Assembly: GCF_014205275.1 (NCBI RefSeq)
Contig: NZ_JACHND010000001.1
Span: 2,790,001-2,854,000 of the forward strand
Direction of reading: 5' to 3'
Origin: Sphaerisporangium siamense
GTDB taxonomy: Bacteria > Actinomycetota > Actinomycetes > Streptosporangiales > Streptosporangiaceae
DNA length: 64,000 bases
Positions 35,588 to 44,244 of the stretch are shown piece by piece. The first letter of the stretch is position 1. The number at the start of each line of letters is the position of its first letter. The notes beneath the pieces were generated by a model, which saw only the letters and a list, made by a program, of their open reading frames with translations, was not told the DNA's origin and searched no databases. The position numbers were made by a program, and so were the translations under genes.

Positions 35588-36697
35588 TGTACTGACCACA
35601 GAGGTTGGGTACGGGGCGACACGAGCGAATGATCTTGTAATGGGTGAGGGCCTTCGGGTTCGGTGTGGATTGCGACATCTGCACCAAGACCCGAAAGGCC
35701 CTCATGCCCCACCGTAACGCCCCCCTGACCGAACTGGGACGCCTTCGCCTGGCCCGGTGCGTCGTCGAGGACGGCTGGCCACTGCGCCGTGCCGCCGAAC
35801 GCTTCCAGGTCGCGGTGACCACCGCCCGCCGCTGGGCCGAGCGCTACCGCCTGCACGGTGCGGCAGGCATGACCGACCGCTCCAGCCGTCCACGCCACAG
35901 CCCTCGGCGTACTCCAACCCGTACCGAGCGGCGCATCATCAAGGTCCGTCTGGCCCGCCGCTGGGGACCGGCCCGCATCGCCTACCTGCTGCGCCTCAAC
36001 CCCGCCACCGTGCACCGCGTCCTGACCCGCTACCGCCTGGCCCGACTGTCACACCTGGACCGCGCCACGGCCACCCCCATCCGCCGCTACGAGCGCGCCA
36101 CCCCCGGTGAACTCATCCACGTCGACATCAAAAAGCTCGGCAACATCCCTGACGGCGGCGGCCACAAGATCCACGGCCGGGCGGCAGGCGGCCGCAACAG
36201 CTCCGCCCACCGCGACCCGGCCCGGCCACGAACCCGCCACGGCCGCCCCAACCTGGGCTACGGCTATCTGCACAACGCCATCGACGACCACTCCCGCCTG
36301 GCCTACACCGAGATCCTGCCCGACGAGACCAAGGAAACCGCCACCGCGTTCTGGCTACGGGCCCAGGCATACTTCACCAGCTGCGGCATCACCGTGCAGC
36401 GGGTACTGACCGACAACGGCTCGGCCTACCGCTCCCACCTATGGCGCGACACCCTGACCGCAGCCGGCATCACCCACAAACGCACCCGCCCCTACCGTCC
36501 CCAGACCAACGGCAAGGTCGAACGCTACAACCGCACCCTGCTGGACGAATGGGCCTACGCCCACCCCTACCGGTCAGAGACCGAACGCCGCCAAGCACTC
36601 CCACAGTGGCTCCACACCTACAATCACCACCGCGGCCACACCGCACTGAACGGCGCACCACCCGCCAGCCGCGTACCCAACCTCACGGGACAGAACA
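35588..36697 (+). mobile_element. IS481-family insertion sequence, 1110 bp
   Basis: The ends are imperfect inverted repeats. The left end TGTACTGACCACAGAGGTTG and the right end, read inward on the other strand, TGTTCTGTCCCGTGAGGTTG match in most positions, then share GGTACG-GGC. A 6-bp duplication TCTAGC flanks both ends exactly, so both ends are fixed and the insertion is fairly recent. One transposase gene fills it. Confidence 0.88.
35646..35703 (+). promoter_or_regulatory. Hairpin just before the transposase start
   Basis: GAGGGCCTTCGGGT and ACCCGAAAGGCCCTC can pair around a 29-nt loop, ending directly at the ATG. It would hide the start codon region of transcripts entering from outside, a known way to damp transposase expression (inference). 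Confidence 0.55.
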
Positions 36698-36702
36698 TCT
36701 AG
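35704..36702 (+). CDS. IS481-family transposase
   Basis: The 332-aa DDE transposase has an N-terminal helix-turn-helix pair (WPLRRAAERFQVAVTTARRW) and an rve-type catalytic core. The triad is Asp in LIHVDIKKLG, Asp in RVLTDNGSAY and Glu in NGKVERYNRTL. The element ends at 36697, so the last sense codon is completed and the TAG stop is supplied by the duplicated target TCTAGC. ATG 35704 lies right after the hairpin. The frame is intact, so it may be active. Confidence 0.92.
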   Translation: MPHRNAPLTELGRLRLARCVVEDGWPLRRAAERFQVAVTTARRWAERYRLHGAAGMTDRSSRPRHSPRRTPTRTERRIIKVRLARRWGPARIAYLLRLNPATVHRVLTRYRLARLSHLDRATATPIRRYERATPGELIHVDIKKLGNIPDGGGHKIHGRAAGGRNSSAHRDPARPRTRHGRPNLGYGYLHNAIDDHSRLAYTEILPDETKETATAFWLRAQAYFTSCGITVQRVLTDNGSAYRSHLWRDTLTAAGITHKRTRPYRPQTNGKVERYNRTLLDEWAYAHPYRSETERRQALPQWLHTYNHHRGHTALNGAPPASRVPNLTGQNI

Positions 36703-36703
36703 C
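36698..36703. repeat. Target-site duplication, right copy
   Basis: TCTAGC is identical to 35582-35587. It contains the transposase stop codon. Confidence 0.85.
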
Positions 36704-36833
36704 CGGTCCCTGAGCGCGCATGTTGATGCGCTGCCGCCCACGGTTCCGCCATCTCCGCAGCTGTGTCGACGACGCGCGAATGTTGACCCCCTGGCGACGG
36801 CTGAAAACGGACCCCCTTCAGTAACTCTGGAGG

Positions 36834-38057
36834 GTGATCAAGGTGGAGGACTGGGCGGAGATTCGCCGGCTGCATCGGGCTGAGCAGATGCCGATCAAGG
36901 CGATCGCGCGGCGGATGGGCATCTCGAAGAACACCGTGAAACGCGCGCTGGCAGCCGAGACGCCACCCAAGTACCAGCGGCCCGGCAAGGGCTCGATCGT
37001 GGACGCGGTCGAGCCGCAGATCCGGGCGTTGCTGGCGGAGTTCCCCGACATGCCGGCAACGGTGATCGCTGAGCGGATCGGGTGGGATCGGTCGCTGACG
37101 GTGCTCAAGGACCGGGTGCGGGTGCTGCGGCCGGTGTTCAAGCCGGTCGATCCGGCGTCCCGGACGACCTATCAGGCCGGTGAGCTGGCCCAGTGTGATC
37201 TGTGGTTCCCGGCGGTGAAGGTGCCCTTGGGCGTAGGAGAACAGGCGACCAGCCCGCCGGTTTTGGTCATGGTCAGCGGCTACTCGCGGTGGCTGATGGC
37301 CCGGATGCTGCCCTCACGAACCGCTGGGGACCTGTTCGCCGGGCACTGGGCGTTGCTGTCGGCTCTGGGCGGGGTGCCCAAGACACTGGTGTGGGACAAC
37401 GAATCGGCGATCGGCCAATGGAAGGGCGGACGGCCGCAACTCACCCGGGAGGCCACCGCCTTCCGCGGGACACTGGGAGGGCGGATCCTGCAGTGCAAAC
37501 CCGGTGACCCGGAAGCGAAAGGTCTGGTCGAGCGGGCCAACGGCTACCTGGAAACCTCCTTCCTGCCGGGCAGGTCGTTCACCTCACCGCACGACTTCAA
37601 CGCCCAGTTGGTCGACTGGCTGGAGCGGGCGAACCGGCGCCATCACCGGCGGATCGCCTGCCGGCCCATCGACCGGCTGCGCGCTGACCTGGAGGCGATG
37701 CTGGCGTTGCCGCCGGTCGCCCCGATCCTCGGCTGGCGCAGCGCGACCCGGCTGGGACGCGACCACTACGTGCGCATCGCCTCGTGTGACTACTCGGTGC
37801 ACCCCTCGGTGATCGGCCGGCTGGTGGAGGTGGTCGCTGACCTGGACCAGGTCACGGTGACCTGCGGCGGGCAGCAGGTGGCCCGCCATCAGCGGTGCTG
37901 GGCACCCCACCAGACCATCACCGACCCGGCCCACCAGCACGCCGCCGGGGTCATGCGGGCCAATCACGCTCCCTCTGCCCGCCCGGTGGAAACCGCGGTG
38001 CAGGTGCGAGCACTCAGCGACTACGACGTGCTGTGCGGTGTCGAGGGGGTGGCCTGA
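36834..38057 (+). CDS. istA: IS21-family transposase IstA
   Basis: The 407-aa product has an N-terminal helix-turn-helix (MPIKAIARRMGISKNTVKRA), then an rve-type catalytic core. Asp lies in LAQCDLWFPA, Asp in TLVWDNESAIG and Glu in AKGLVERANGYLE. A C-terminal Mu-transposase-like barrel follows (RDHYVRIASCDYSVHPSVIG). The GTG at 36834 is close to GGAGG; GTG 36843 is an alternative. The last base of its stop overlaps the istB start (TGATG). Confidence 0.92.
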   Translation: MIKVEDWAEIRRLHRAEQMPIKAIARRMGISKNTVKRALAAETPPKYQRPGKGSIVDAVEPQIRALLAEFPDMPATVIAERIGWDRSLTVLKDRVRVLRPVFKPVDPASRTTYQAGELAQCDLWFPAVKVPLGVGEQATSPPVLVMVSGYSRWLMARMLPSRTAGDLFAGHWALLSALGGVPKTLVWDNESAIGQWKGGRPQLTREATAFRGTLGGRILQCKPGDPEAKGLVERANGYLETSFLPGRSFTSPHDFNAQLVDWLERANRRHHRRIACRPIDRLRADLEAMLALPPVAPILGWRSATRLGRDHYVRIASCDYSVHPSVIGRLVEVVADLDQVTVTCGGQQVARHQRCWAPHQTITDPAHQHAAGVMRANHAPSARPVETAVQVRALSDYDVLCGVEGVA

Positions 38058-38854
38058 TGACCGGCACCACCACCAGCGGCCGTGCCATCGGCTCGGAGCT
38101 GGCCTATCTGACCCGGGTGCTCAAGGCACCCTCCCTGGCTGCGGCGATCGATCGGCTGGCCGAGCGCGCCCGCGCCGAGGGGTGGAGCCATGAGGAGTTC
38201 CTGGCCGCCTGCCTGCAACGCGAGGTCGCCGCCCGCGAATCCCACGGTGGTGAAGCCCGGATCCGAAGTGCGCGTTTTCCCGCCCGCAAAGCCTTGGAGG
38301 ATTTCGACTTCGATTACCAGCGTTCCCTCAAACGTGAGGTCATCGCCCACCTGGGCACGCTGGACTTCGTCACCGCACGCGAGAACGTGGTCTTCCTCGG
38401 CCCGCCCGGCACAGGCAAGACCCACCTGTCGGTCGGCCTGGGCATCCGCGCCTGCCAGGCCGGACATCGCGTCGCTTTCGCCACCGCCGCCGGCTGGGTC
38501 GCCCGCCTGGCCGACGCCCACGCCGCCGGGACCCTCCAGGCAGAACTGATCAAGCTGTCGCGTATCCCGGTGCTGATCGTGGACGAGGTCGGCTACATCC
38601 CCTTCGAACCCGAAGCCGCCAACCTGTTCTTCCAACTGGTCTCCAGCTGCTACGAGCGGGCCAGCCTGATCGTGACCAGCAACAAGCCCTTCGGCCGCTG
38701 GGGCGAGGTGTTCGGCGACGATGTGGTCGCTGCCGCCATGATCGACCGGCTCGTGCACCACGCCGAGGTGATCAGCATGAAGGGAGACAGCTACCGGCTC
38801 AAGAACCGCGATCTGGGCCGTGTCCCAGCAGCAGACACCAGCAACGACCAGTAA
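38057..38854 (+). CDS. istB: IS21-family ATPase helper IstB
   Basis: The 265-aa DnaA/DnaC-like AAA+ ATPase has Walker A GPPGTGKTH (near residue 116), Walker B VLIVDEVGYIPF and the sensor region VTSNKPFGRWGEVFGDD. It regulates IstA and target choice. The frame is complete, so the element could be active. Confidence 0.93.
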   Translation: MTGTTTSGRAIGSELAYLTRVLKAPSLAAAIDRLAERARAEGWSHEEFLAACLQREVAARESHGGEARIRSARFPARKALEDFDFDYQRSLKREVIAHLGTLDFVTARENVVFLGPPGTGKTHLSVGLGIRACQAGHRVAFATAAGWVARLADAHAAGTLQAELIKLSRIPVLIVDEVGYIPFEPEAANLFFQLVSSCYERASLIVTSNKPFGRWGEVFGDDVVAAAMIDRLVHHAEVISMKGDSYRLKNRDLGRVPAADTSNDQ

Positions 38855-38916
38855 CAATCAACACAGAGGGGTCAACTTTCAGCCGCCGCCACGGGGTCAG
38901 GATTCAGCCGTCGTTG

Positions 38917-39657
38917 AGAAGCTGCTGCACTTCACCACGTCGAACTCCTCGACGGCGTCCAACACCTCACCTGTCATGGCGTTTCCTCGCTATTCCTGCG
39001 GCGGTTGTTCCACTGTCGCCCGCCGTCATCGCGGTGAGAACGACAGTGCGCACCTGCTTCGCCTGGGCCCGGTGCACGATGCACAGCCAGGTCGCGCCGA
39101 TACGCCCATACGGTGGTCCGCGTGCGCGCGGCGGCCGGGCTCGCCGCAGGCATTGCGAGGCCCTCAACGGAGTGGTAGAGCTTCGCCCCCGACGTCTGGT
39201 GGCGCTGAGCGCCTTGTCGTTCGTCCCGCCGATCCTTGGAGACCAATGCGCGCGGTTGTGCCCGAAGCCCCGGCCATGTCCGCCGAGGTGGCGGATGCCG
39301 ACATGGCGACCCGCAAGCGGGATCCGCATCACTGCGGCGGACATCTGTGATTACAGATCCGCTCCCAAGTCAGCGGATGAGGAGGACACCAGTCACGGCC
39401 CGGCCGCGAGCTTGTTCACTCGCCACCACCCCCGAGCGACGTGCACCCCTGGTGAACCGTCCGTCGGATGCATGTGGATGAACATTTATGTTCCGTCGGC
39501 CGCGGAGATGCCACAGGGCCCGACGCCTCTCGCCGTCGCCGGCGGATCGAGAGCCCTCGCCTTCGTGTTGGCCATGCCACCGGCGGGCCTTGCCTCTTTC
39601 CGTGACAGGGCATGCCCGGGGGCGTCGGCACCTCACAACCAAGGGGACACTGAAGAC
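38917..39657. other. Region without a convincing gene
   Basis: About 740 bp lie between the IS21 element and the PucR-type gene. The regulator's frame is open through most of it, but the reading is Arg/Pro-rich shadow sequence with no ribosome site. On the minus strand a short frame at the IS21 edge (VLDAVEEFDVVKCSSFST) might be a fragment cut by the insertion; this is not supported further. Confidence 0.4.
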
Positions 39658-40890
39658 ATGGAAGAGCTGTGGCCCGCGCCCTCCCGCGAGGTCGCCGATG
39701 CGATCAGGTCACTGTGCCAGCGCCTGCTGACGGAAACGGACGCCCTGGTCGACGCCTTCGCAAGGCCCTCTCTCCTCGCCCAGAACGATCCCGCCCTCCT
39801 CGCGGACGCATCCCTGATCGAGGAGGATCGCGAGCTCAACCGCTCCGATCTCGTTCAGTGGCTGACCGCGAACATCCAGCATCCGGGGCGGCGGGTGGAG
39901 CCCTACGTCGGCCCGCGGGCCATGGCGTACATCAACGATCTCGTCTCCCGGGGCATCGCGCCCGACTTCGCCGTTGCCTGGCGCGTGGCACTGCAGATCG
40001 GCTGGCGGCGATGCCTGGAGGAATGCGTGGCGCACTGCGCCGACTCCGACCTTCTGGGGGTCCTGGACGTGACGGCGCAGTCGCTCGTGCAGTACGCCCT
40101 CGACTCGGTCGCGGCCCTGCGCCAAGCCAGCCTCGCCGCGGCGATGGGCAACACAGACGCCGAGGGAATCGCGACGATCCAGCTGATCGCCAGCGGCGCA
40201 CCGATCGCGGAGGACCTCGCCGAAGGGCGCCTGAGCTACCGGATGGCCCGGTGGCACGTGGGACTCGTGCTGTGGAACGATGATCCCCAACAGGCCGACG
40301 CCCTGGACGAGGCGATCACCGCCGTGCGCTCCTCCGCCGGCGGCCGAAGCGCCCTGGTGGCGCGCGCCAGCGCCACATCGCGGTGGATCTGGCTCTCGGG
40401 CGAAGCCGTCCCGGACGTTCACCACGTGAAGAAGGCCCTCGCGACGACCGACGAGGTGCGCGCGGCGGTGGGACGGCCGGGACGCGGACTCGAAGGGTTC
40501 CGGTCCAGCCACCAGGACGCACTCGCGGCGCAGGCGCTGATCATCCGGCTCGGGTCCGACCGGCGATTCACCCCCTACGCCGACGTCGAGCTGATCGACG
40601 CCCTCACCAAGGACCGTGCCGGCGCACGTCGGTTCGTCATCAACACCCTCGGGCCGTTGGCCGAAGCCGACGCAGCGCTACGGCAGGCACTCCTCACGTA
40701 CGTGCAGTGCGGCTTCAACACCACCCGGGCGGCCGCCAACCTCTACGCCCACCGCAACACCGTCGAGCGGCGCGTTTCACGCGCCAACGAGCTCTCGGCC
40801 GTCAAGGTGGAGGACAACCCGACCCACGTGGCGGCGGCGCTCCTGCTCCTGGACCTCGCGCCTGGCGTCATGGCGGCCACTCCGAGCTGA
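39658..40890 (+). CDS. PucR/CdaR-type transcriptional regulator
   Basis: The 410-aa product ends in the PucR C-terminal helix-turn-helix (LLTYVQCGFNTTRAAANLYA, then HRNTVERRVSRANEL). Its N-terminal half is the helical GGDEF-like/RsbR-like domain common in actinomycete members (WLTANIQHPGRRVEPYVGPR). AAGGGGA lies about 11 nt before ATG 39658. No obvious target operon lies beside it; insertion of the IS21 element may have separated it from its former neighbours. Confidence 0.8.
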   Translation: MEELWPAPSREVADAIRSLCQRLLTETDALVDAFARPSLLAQNDPALLADASLIEEDRELNRSDLVQWLTANIQHPGRRVEPYVGPRAMAYINDLVSRGIAPDFAVAWRVALQIGWRRCLEECVAHCADSDLLGVLDVTAQSLVQYALDSVAALRQASLAAAMGNTDAEGIATIQLIASGAPIAEDLAEGRLSYRMARWHVGLVLWNDDPQQADALDEAITAVRSSAGGRSALVARASATSRWIWLSGEAVPDVHHVKKALATTDEVRAAVGRPGRGLEGFRSSHQDALAAQALIIRLGSDRRFTPYADVELIDALTKDRAGARRFVINTLGPLAEADAALRQALLTYVQCGFNTTRAAANLYAHRNTVERRVSRANELSAVKVEDNPTHVAAALLLLDLAPGVMAATPS

Positions 40891-41347
40891 GCTCACATCA
40901 CAGAGATGCGGTGCTCGAGATGCTGACCCCGGGAACGACCCGGGAGGCGAGCAGGGTGGAGGTGGGCACACACCTACACCTCGTCCGGTCCGAACTCCAT
41001 CACGAGGCGGCAGAGGTCCCGGCACGCCTGGTTCTCACCTCAGCACGAAGAACAGGTCACCGACTACGGAAGCGGACATTGCAGCTCCAACGTCGCTCAT
41101 GAACCGGCCGCCACACTGATCGCAATGTCAGATGGGATCTCCTCGTGTCGGTTTGTCCCAGGCGTGACCCAGGTATGACCCATCTCTTGATCTTTTAGCC
41201 AAGGGGGTGGATGAAGTCGCAGGTGAGAGCGGTAGGGCTCGAACCCGGAACCTACGGATAAAAGGCCCGGTCTTCGTGCCTTGGCAGCCCTTGCCGGTCA
41301 GGGTGAGGACACTGGCAAACAGTCGGAAATTGCCCGACTTCCTTGAG
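40891..41347. other. Intergenic region with attachment-like repeat
   Basis: No gene is seen. The stretch contains the left tRNA-Lys-derived 25-nt repeat and lies between converging genes. Confidence 0.5.
41235..41259. repeat. tRNA-derived direct repeat, left (att-like)
   Basis: The 25-nt sequence is identical to 43014-43038. On the minus strand it reads the variable loop and T-arm of a tRNA (GGTTCCGGGTTCGAGCCC). Past the T-loop the tRNA sequence breaks off, as expected for an attachment site of an element integrated in a tRNA 3' end. Confidence 0.8.
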
Positions 41348-42271
41348 CTAGTCGATGGTTTCGCCCTGGCGGCTCTGGCCGATCGTTGCAGCTTTTTGCT
41401 GAAGGTACCGGTGGAAGTCAGAGACCTCCAACAGATGCCCAAACTGCGGGTGGCCCGTGAACTTTTGCACCAGCACCCCGTAGATGACGCTGGGATCGGA
41501 CACACGCTGAGCGCTGAGGGCTCCGCCCACGATGCCGTTGATCGAGAGACACATCGCCCGCACATCACGGTCCGGGTGCAGCTTCGCGAGGGTGGACTTG
41601 AGAAGGTTGGTGATCTCCCTGGAAGGACGCGGCTCCTCGACGATGGGAGAGGCGTCGGCCAGCTGGTACCACGTGACTAGTTTGCCCTGGTGAAGCTTTC
41701 TCCCCGTCCTCACCGAGGATTCCTGAAGTGCTCGTACGCCACCTTGAGGCACAACGGTCCCGGGACTCTCAATCGGAGGCAGCGCGTCAAGATGGATCAC
41801 ATAGCCGGGCAGCAGCGCCCGGCGGAGCGCGATGATGCCCGCCTGGGCCGACACATCTGCCACAGCCAGAATGTCCAGGACTTCGTCTAGATCGACGTAG
41901 CTGTCACGGAAGGGGTCGAGAAACACGTCGGGGACGAGCAGATGGGAGGCGAAGAGGTTGGCCTCCGCCTCCTCCATGCCCGCTGATGCACCCGGTTCTT
42001 CCGTGCATCCCAAGGTCCCGACATGCCATGGAATGACAACATGCCCCAGCTCGTGTGCTGCGGTGAAGCGGCGACGCCGAGCAGGGGCGTTGGCCTTGAG
42101 GAAGACCTGTTCCCGGCGCTCTGCGGAGAGAAGGGCCAACCCGTCGCACTCCATGGACCAGTCCAGGATTTGAAGATCGGCATACTCTTGGAGCAACGCC
42201 TCAACGTCTACGGGCGGCTTCAGGTTGTGTACAGCCACCAGCCTGGCGGCGATGCGGGGCGCGGCGGACAC
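41348..42271 (-). CDS. ImmA/IrrE-type zinc metallopeptidase
   Basis: The 307-aa product has the M78 peptidase motif AAHELGH with His 73, Glu 74 and His 77, and the third-ligand helix EEAEANLFASHLL (about residues 101-113). The C-terminal part is unrecognised. Members cleave repressors or antitoxins, such as ImmR or DdrO (family knowledge). It begins with GTG 3 nt after the preceding small gene, as the third gene of the toxin-like operon. It may control that operon by cleaving a partner. Confidence 0.85.
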   Translation of the reverse strand: MSAAPRIAARLVAVHNLKPPVDVEALLQEYADLQILDWSMECDGLALLSAERREQVFLKANAPARRRRFTAAHELGHVVIPWHVGTLGCTEEPGASAGMEEAEANLFASHLLVPDVFLDPFRDSYVDLDEVLDILAVADVSAQAGIIALRRALLPGYVIHLDALPPIESPGTVVPQGGVRALQESSVRTGRKLHQGKLVTWYQLADASPIVEEPRPSREITNLLKSTLAKLHPDRDVRAMCLSINGIVGGALSAQRVSDPSVIYGVLVQKFTGHPQFGHLLEVSDFHRYLQQKAATIGQSRQGETID

Positions 42272-42274
42272 GGG

Positions 42275-42595
42275 TCAGCTGATACGGCCGGTCTGGCGTA
42301 GCCATGCGATCAAGTCGTTGGCTTCTTTGCTGTGCGTGCTGCGGGCGGCCAAGGCCACATCACTCATGGCGACTTCAGTGCCCCAGCGGCGTGCGGCGAT
42401 GATGAAACGGAGCGCCTGAGGCTTCTCGGCAAAGATCGAATACTGCTCCCACGACATCCCGAGGAAGTCATGCAACGACTCGGCCTGACCGTTCGGCTCG
42501 CCGTCACAGTCGTGCCAACGGTCGATCCAGTCGTCGATCTCGGTCATCAGCGCGTCGCCGTGAAGGCACGCGTCGATGAAGGTCTGCTCAGACAT
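42275..42595 (-). CDS. Small acidic protein of the toxin-peptidase operon
   Basis: The 106-aa product is rich in Trp and acidic residues in its first half (EIDDWIDRWHDCDGE, then LHDFLGMSWEQYSIFAE). Its second half is helical (LRFIIAARRW). Similar small proteins often precede ImmA/IrrE-type genes. It overlaps the colicin-like gene by 8 nt. Acidic charge and position suit an immunity or antitoxin role toward the basic RNase, but this is inference. Confidence 0.7.
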   Translation of the reverse strand: MSEQTFIDACLHGDALMTEIDDWIDRWHDCDGEPNGQAESLHDFLGMSWEQYSIFAEKPQALRFIIAARRWGTEVAMSDVALAARSTHSKEANDLIAWLRQTGRIS

Positions 42596-42824
42596 CGATC
42601 TTCCTCCCTCTCACCGCGCCGCTGACCATCATTCCTGTAACGGCATCCGCCACGCCCATATGCCGCCCACGCTTGTTGTACACCTCTATATGCCCGTGGA
42701 GCGAGTCCCACTCGTACAGACGGCTCCCGTCTTGGTTGCGCCAGCGTTGTTTGCCAGATCGCGCGCCGAGCAGGACTTGCTTGTCCAGGAAGCACGGCGA
42801 AGGTCGCGGCACGCCTGCCATCAC
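42588..42824 (-). CDS. Stand-alone colicin-E3-type rRNase domain
   Basis: The 78-aa basic product matches the cytotoxic domain of colicin E3/cloacin DF13, which cuts 16S rRNA in the decoding site. RLYEWDSLHGHIEVYNKRG keeps Asp 40, His 43 and Glu 47 with the exact spacing of the E3 catalytic residues (Asp, His, Glu at +3 and +7). Arg 72 and Arg 74 are candidates for the late catalytic Arg. The translocation and receptor domains of a colicin are absent. It is the first gene of a tightly overlapping three-gene operon. The 5' end is uncertain because no clear ribosome site is seen. Confidence 0.75.
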   Translation of the reverse strand: MMAGVPRPSPCFLDKQVLLGARSGKQRWRNQDGSRLYEWDSLHGHIEVYNKRGRHMGVADAVTGMMVSGAVRGRKIDV

Positions 42825-42999
42825 GAGAGGCTGCCCTTCGAGGGGAAGAAGTCAGGAACAGCACTGTATCGGGAGGCGAACCGTGAGGTGGGAGATTTTC
42901 GGCCTCTGGCAACACTACTGCTGGGGACCGACACGGGATGTCTTCACGCGTCAGAGATGGCCGAAAACCAAGAAATCCCAGGTCGGGTAGGGTATGGAG

Positions 43000-43049
43000 T
43001 GGTAGGGCGCCCGGGGCTCGAACCCGGAACCTACGGATTAAAAGTCCGC
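43000..43049 (-). pseudogene. tRNA-Lys (TTT) 3' half
   Basis: The minus strand holds an anticodon arm GCGGA-CTTTTAA-TCCGT, a variable loop, the T-arm CCGGG-TTCGAGC-CCCGG, the acceptor 3' strand GCGCCCT and an encoded ACCA. The D-arm and acceptor 5' strand are missing, so it is not a functional tRNA. It contains the right att-like repeat (43014-43038). Confidence 0.75.
43014..43038. repeat. tRNA-derived direct repeat, right (att-like)
   Basis: It is an exact copy of 41235-41259, 1779 bp away in the same orientation, with the three-gene toxin-peptidase operon in between. Confidence 0.8.
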
Positions 43050-43062
43050 AGGGGCGCGGTCT

Positions 43063-44175
43063 CTAGAGGGCCAGGTCCTCCAGGTCCTCCAGGTTCACGG
43101 CGTCGGCCATGGCCTTGGCGCCCTTGTCGTTGAGGTGCATGCCGTCGCCGCTGTCCAGGGCGGGGTGGATGTGGTCGAGGGCTTCGCGGCCCTCGACGGC
43201 TCGGGCCACGTCGAAGACGGCGTCGAAAGCGTCGGTGGTACGGATCCAGTCGTTCACCTCGCGCCGGGCGGCGAGGCCCTCGGGGGTGCTGATCCCGGGA
43301 TGGACGGCGCCCGCGAAGGGGCCGATGGTGGCGGCGAGGATCTTCAAACCCGCCTGGTGGGCGCGGTCGGCCAGGGCCTCGAAGCCCTCGATGAGGGCGT
43401 CGGAGGTTGCGGGAGGCTCGCCGGACATGCCGGGCAGGCCGAGGTCGTTGATGCCGAAGTGCACCAGGACGTGGGTCACGCCGGGAATCGAGAGAACGTC
43501 GCGGTCGAAGCGCGCCAGCCCGTGCTCGCCGACCTCGTCCCGCAGAAGGCGGTTTCCCGCGATGCCCTGGTTGACGACCCATCCCCGCGTGAGGCGCCGG
43601 TTGAGGAAGTCCACCGAGCGGTTGTTCGCGCCGGTCGTGGAGCCGACCCCCTCGAACCAGGAGTCGCCGAACGCCACGGCGATCGCGGTGCCGTCCGGAG
43701 CGGGCACGTCGACGCCCGAGACGTAGAACCGGGCTTCCACCCGCTCGGCGCCGGGCAGCGCGGGAGACGCGACGTGGTCACCGCCCACGACGTGAGCGGT
43801 CTCCATGGGCCGGTGGGAGTAGGTGGCCGGGCCTGTCTCCTCAGGGAAGTAGAGGCTGAGGATCAGGTCGGCGCCGGGGGCGACGGGCAGATCGATCGGG
43901 TCGCTCGCGGCCTCTTCTCCCGGCGGGATGACGAGGCTCTCCGCGCCGTCGAAGGTGAGGGCGGCCTGCCCGTGCTCGGTGGCGGCGCCCGCGGCGGCGA
44001 TGGTCAAGGGGGTGCGGCCGTAACGGTTCGTCAGGCGTACGCGGAGCCGATCTCCGCCGCCGGCCATGTGCAGCACCTGACGCACCGTCTGGTCGGCGAA
44101 GCCGCGGGGTTCGGTGAGCTGGATCCGCTCATAGGGACTGATCACCGCGGTGCGGAAGCCGGCTGTCCAGATCAT
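43063..44175 (-). CDS. SGNH/GDSL-family hydrolase
   Basis: The 370-aa enzyme has an N-terminal beta-rich domain (residues about 1-160). An SGNH lipase/esterase core follows: block I AVAFGDSWFEG, block II NQGIAGNRLL, block III GINDLG and block V DGMHLNDKG with the catalytic Asp-His. No signal peptide is evident. It is divergent from the HxlR gene, with a 20-bp palindrome between them. The C-terminus ends 13 nt from the tRNA remnant. Confidence 0.88.
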   Translation of the reverse strand: MIWTAGFRTAVISPYERIQLTEPRGFADQTVRQVLHMAGGGDRLRVRLTNRYGRTPLTIAAAGAATEHGQAALTFDGAESLVIPPGEEAASDPIDLPVAPGADLILSLYFPEETGPATYSHRPMETAHVVGGDHVASPALPGAERVEARFYVSGVDVPAPDGTAIAVAFGDSWFEGVGSTTGANNRSVDFLNRRLTRGWVVNQGIAGNRLLRDEVGEHGLARFDRDVLSIPGVTHVLVHFGINDLGLPGMSGEPPATSDALIEGFEALADRAHQAGLKILAATIGPFAGAVHPGISTPEGLAARREVNDWIRTTDAFDAVFDVARAVEGREALDHIHPALDSGDGMHLNDKGAKAMADAVNLEDLEDLAL

Positions 44176-44244
44176 GCTCGCTCCATTCGTTGCGTACGAC
44201 GGTCGTCCCGCATCACTATGGGGAGGTAACTCTCCAGTGGGAAG

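Larger units (their letters stand above)
36778..38906 (+). mobile_element. IS21-family insertion sequence (istA-istB)
   Basis: The element holds an intact istA-istB pair. Both ends carry the same motif in opposite directions. It is TTGACCCC, then TGGCGACGGCTGAAA and GGACCCC at the left (36783-36816), and a close variant, inverted, at the right (38867-38901). Outside these, GAATGTTGACCCC and GAATCCTGACCCC also match. The exact termini and the target duplication could not be fixed; weaker similarity runs about 12 bp further out on each side. Confidence 0.75.

Noticed and set aside
38914..39657. 248-codon extension of the PucR-type regulator
   Set aside because: The extension is rich in Arg, Pro and Cys without family similarity; ATG 39658 has a ribosome site and gives the usual length.
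41205..41290. A complete tRNA gene at the left repeat
   Set aside because: Only the T-arm and variable-loop part matches; no anticodon stem, D-arm or acceptor stem can be formed.
43000..43080. A functional tRNA-Lys gene
   Set aside because: The 5' acceptor strand and D-arm are missing; the sequence beyond the anticodon stem belongs to other DNA.
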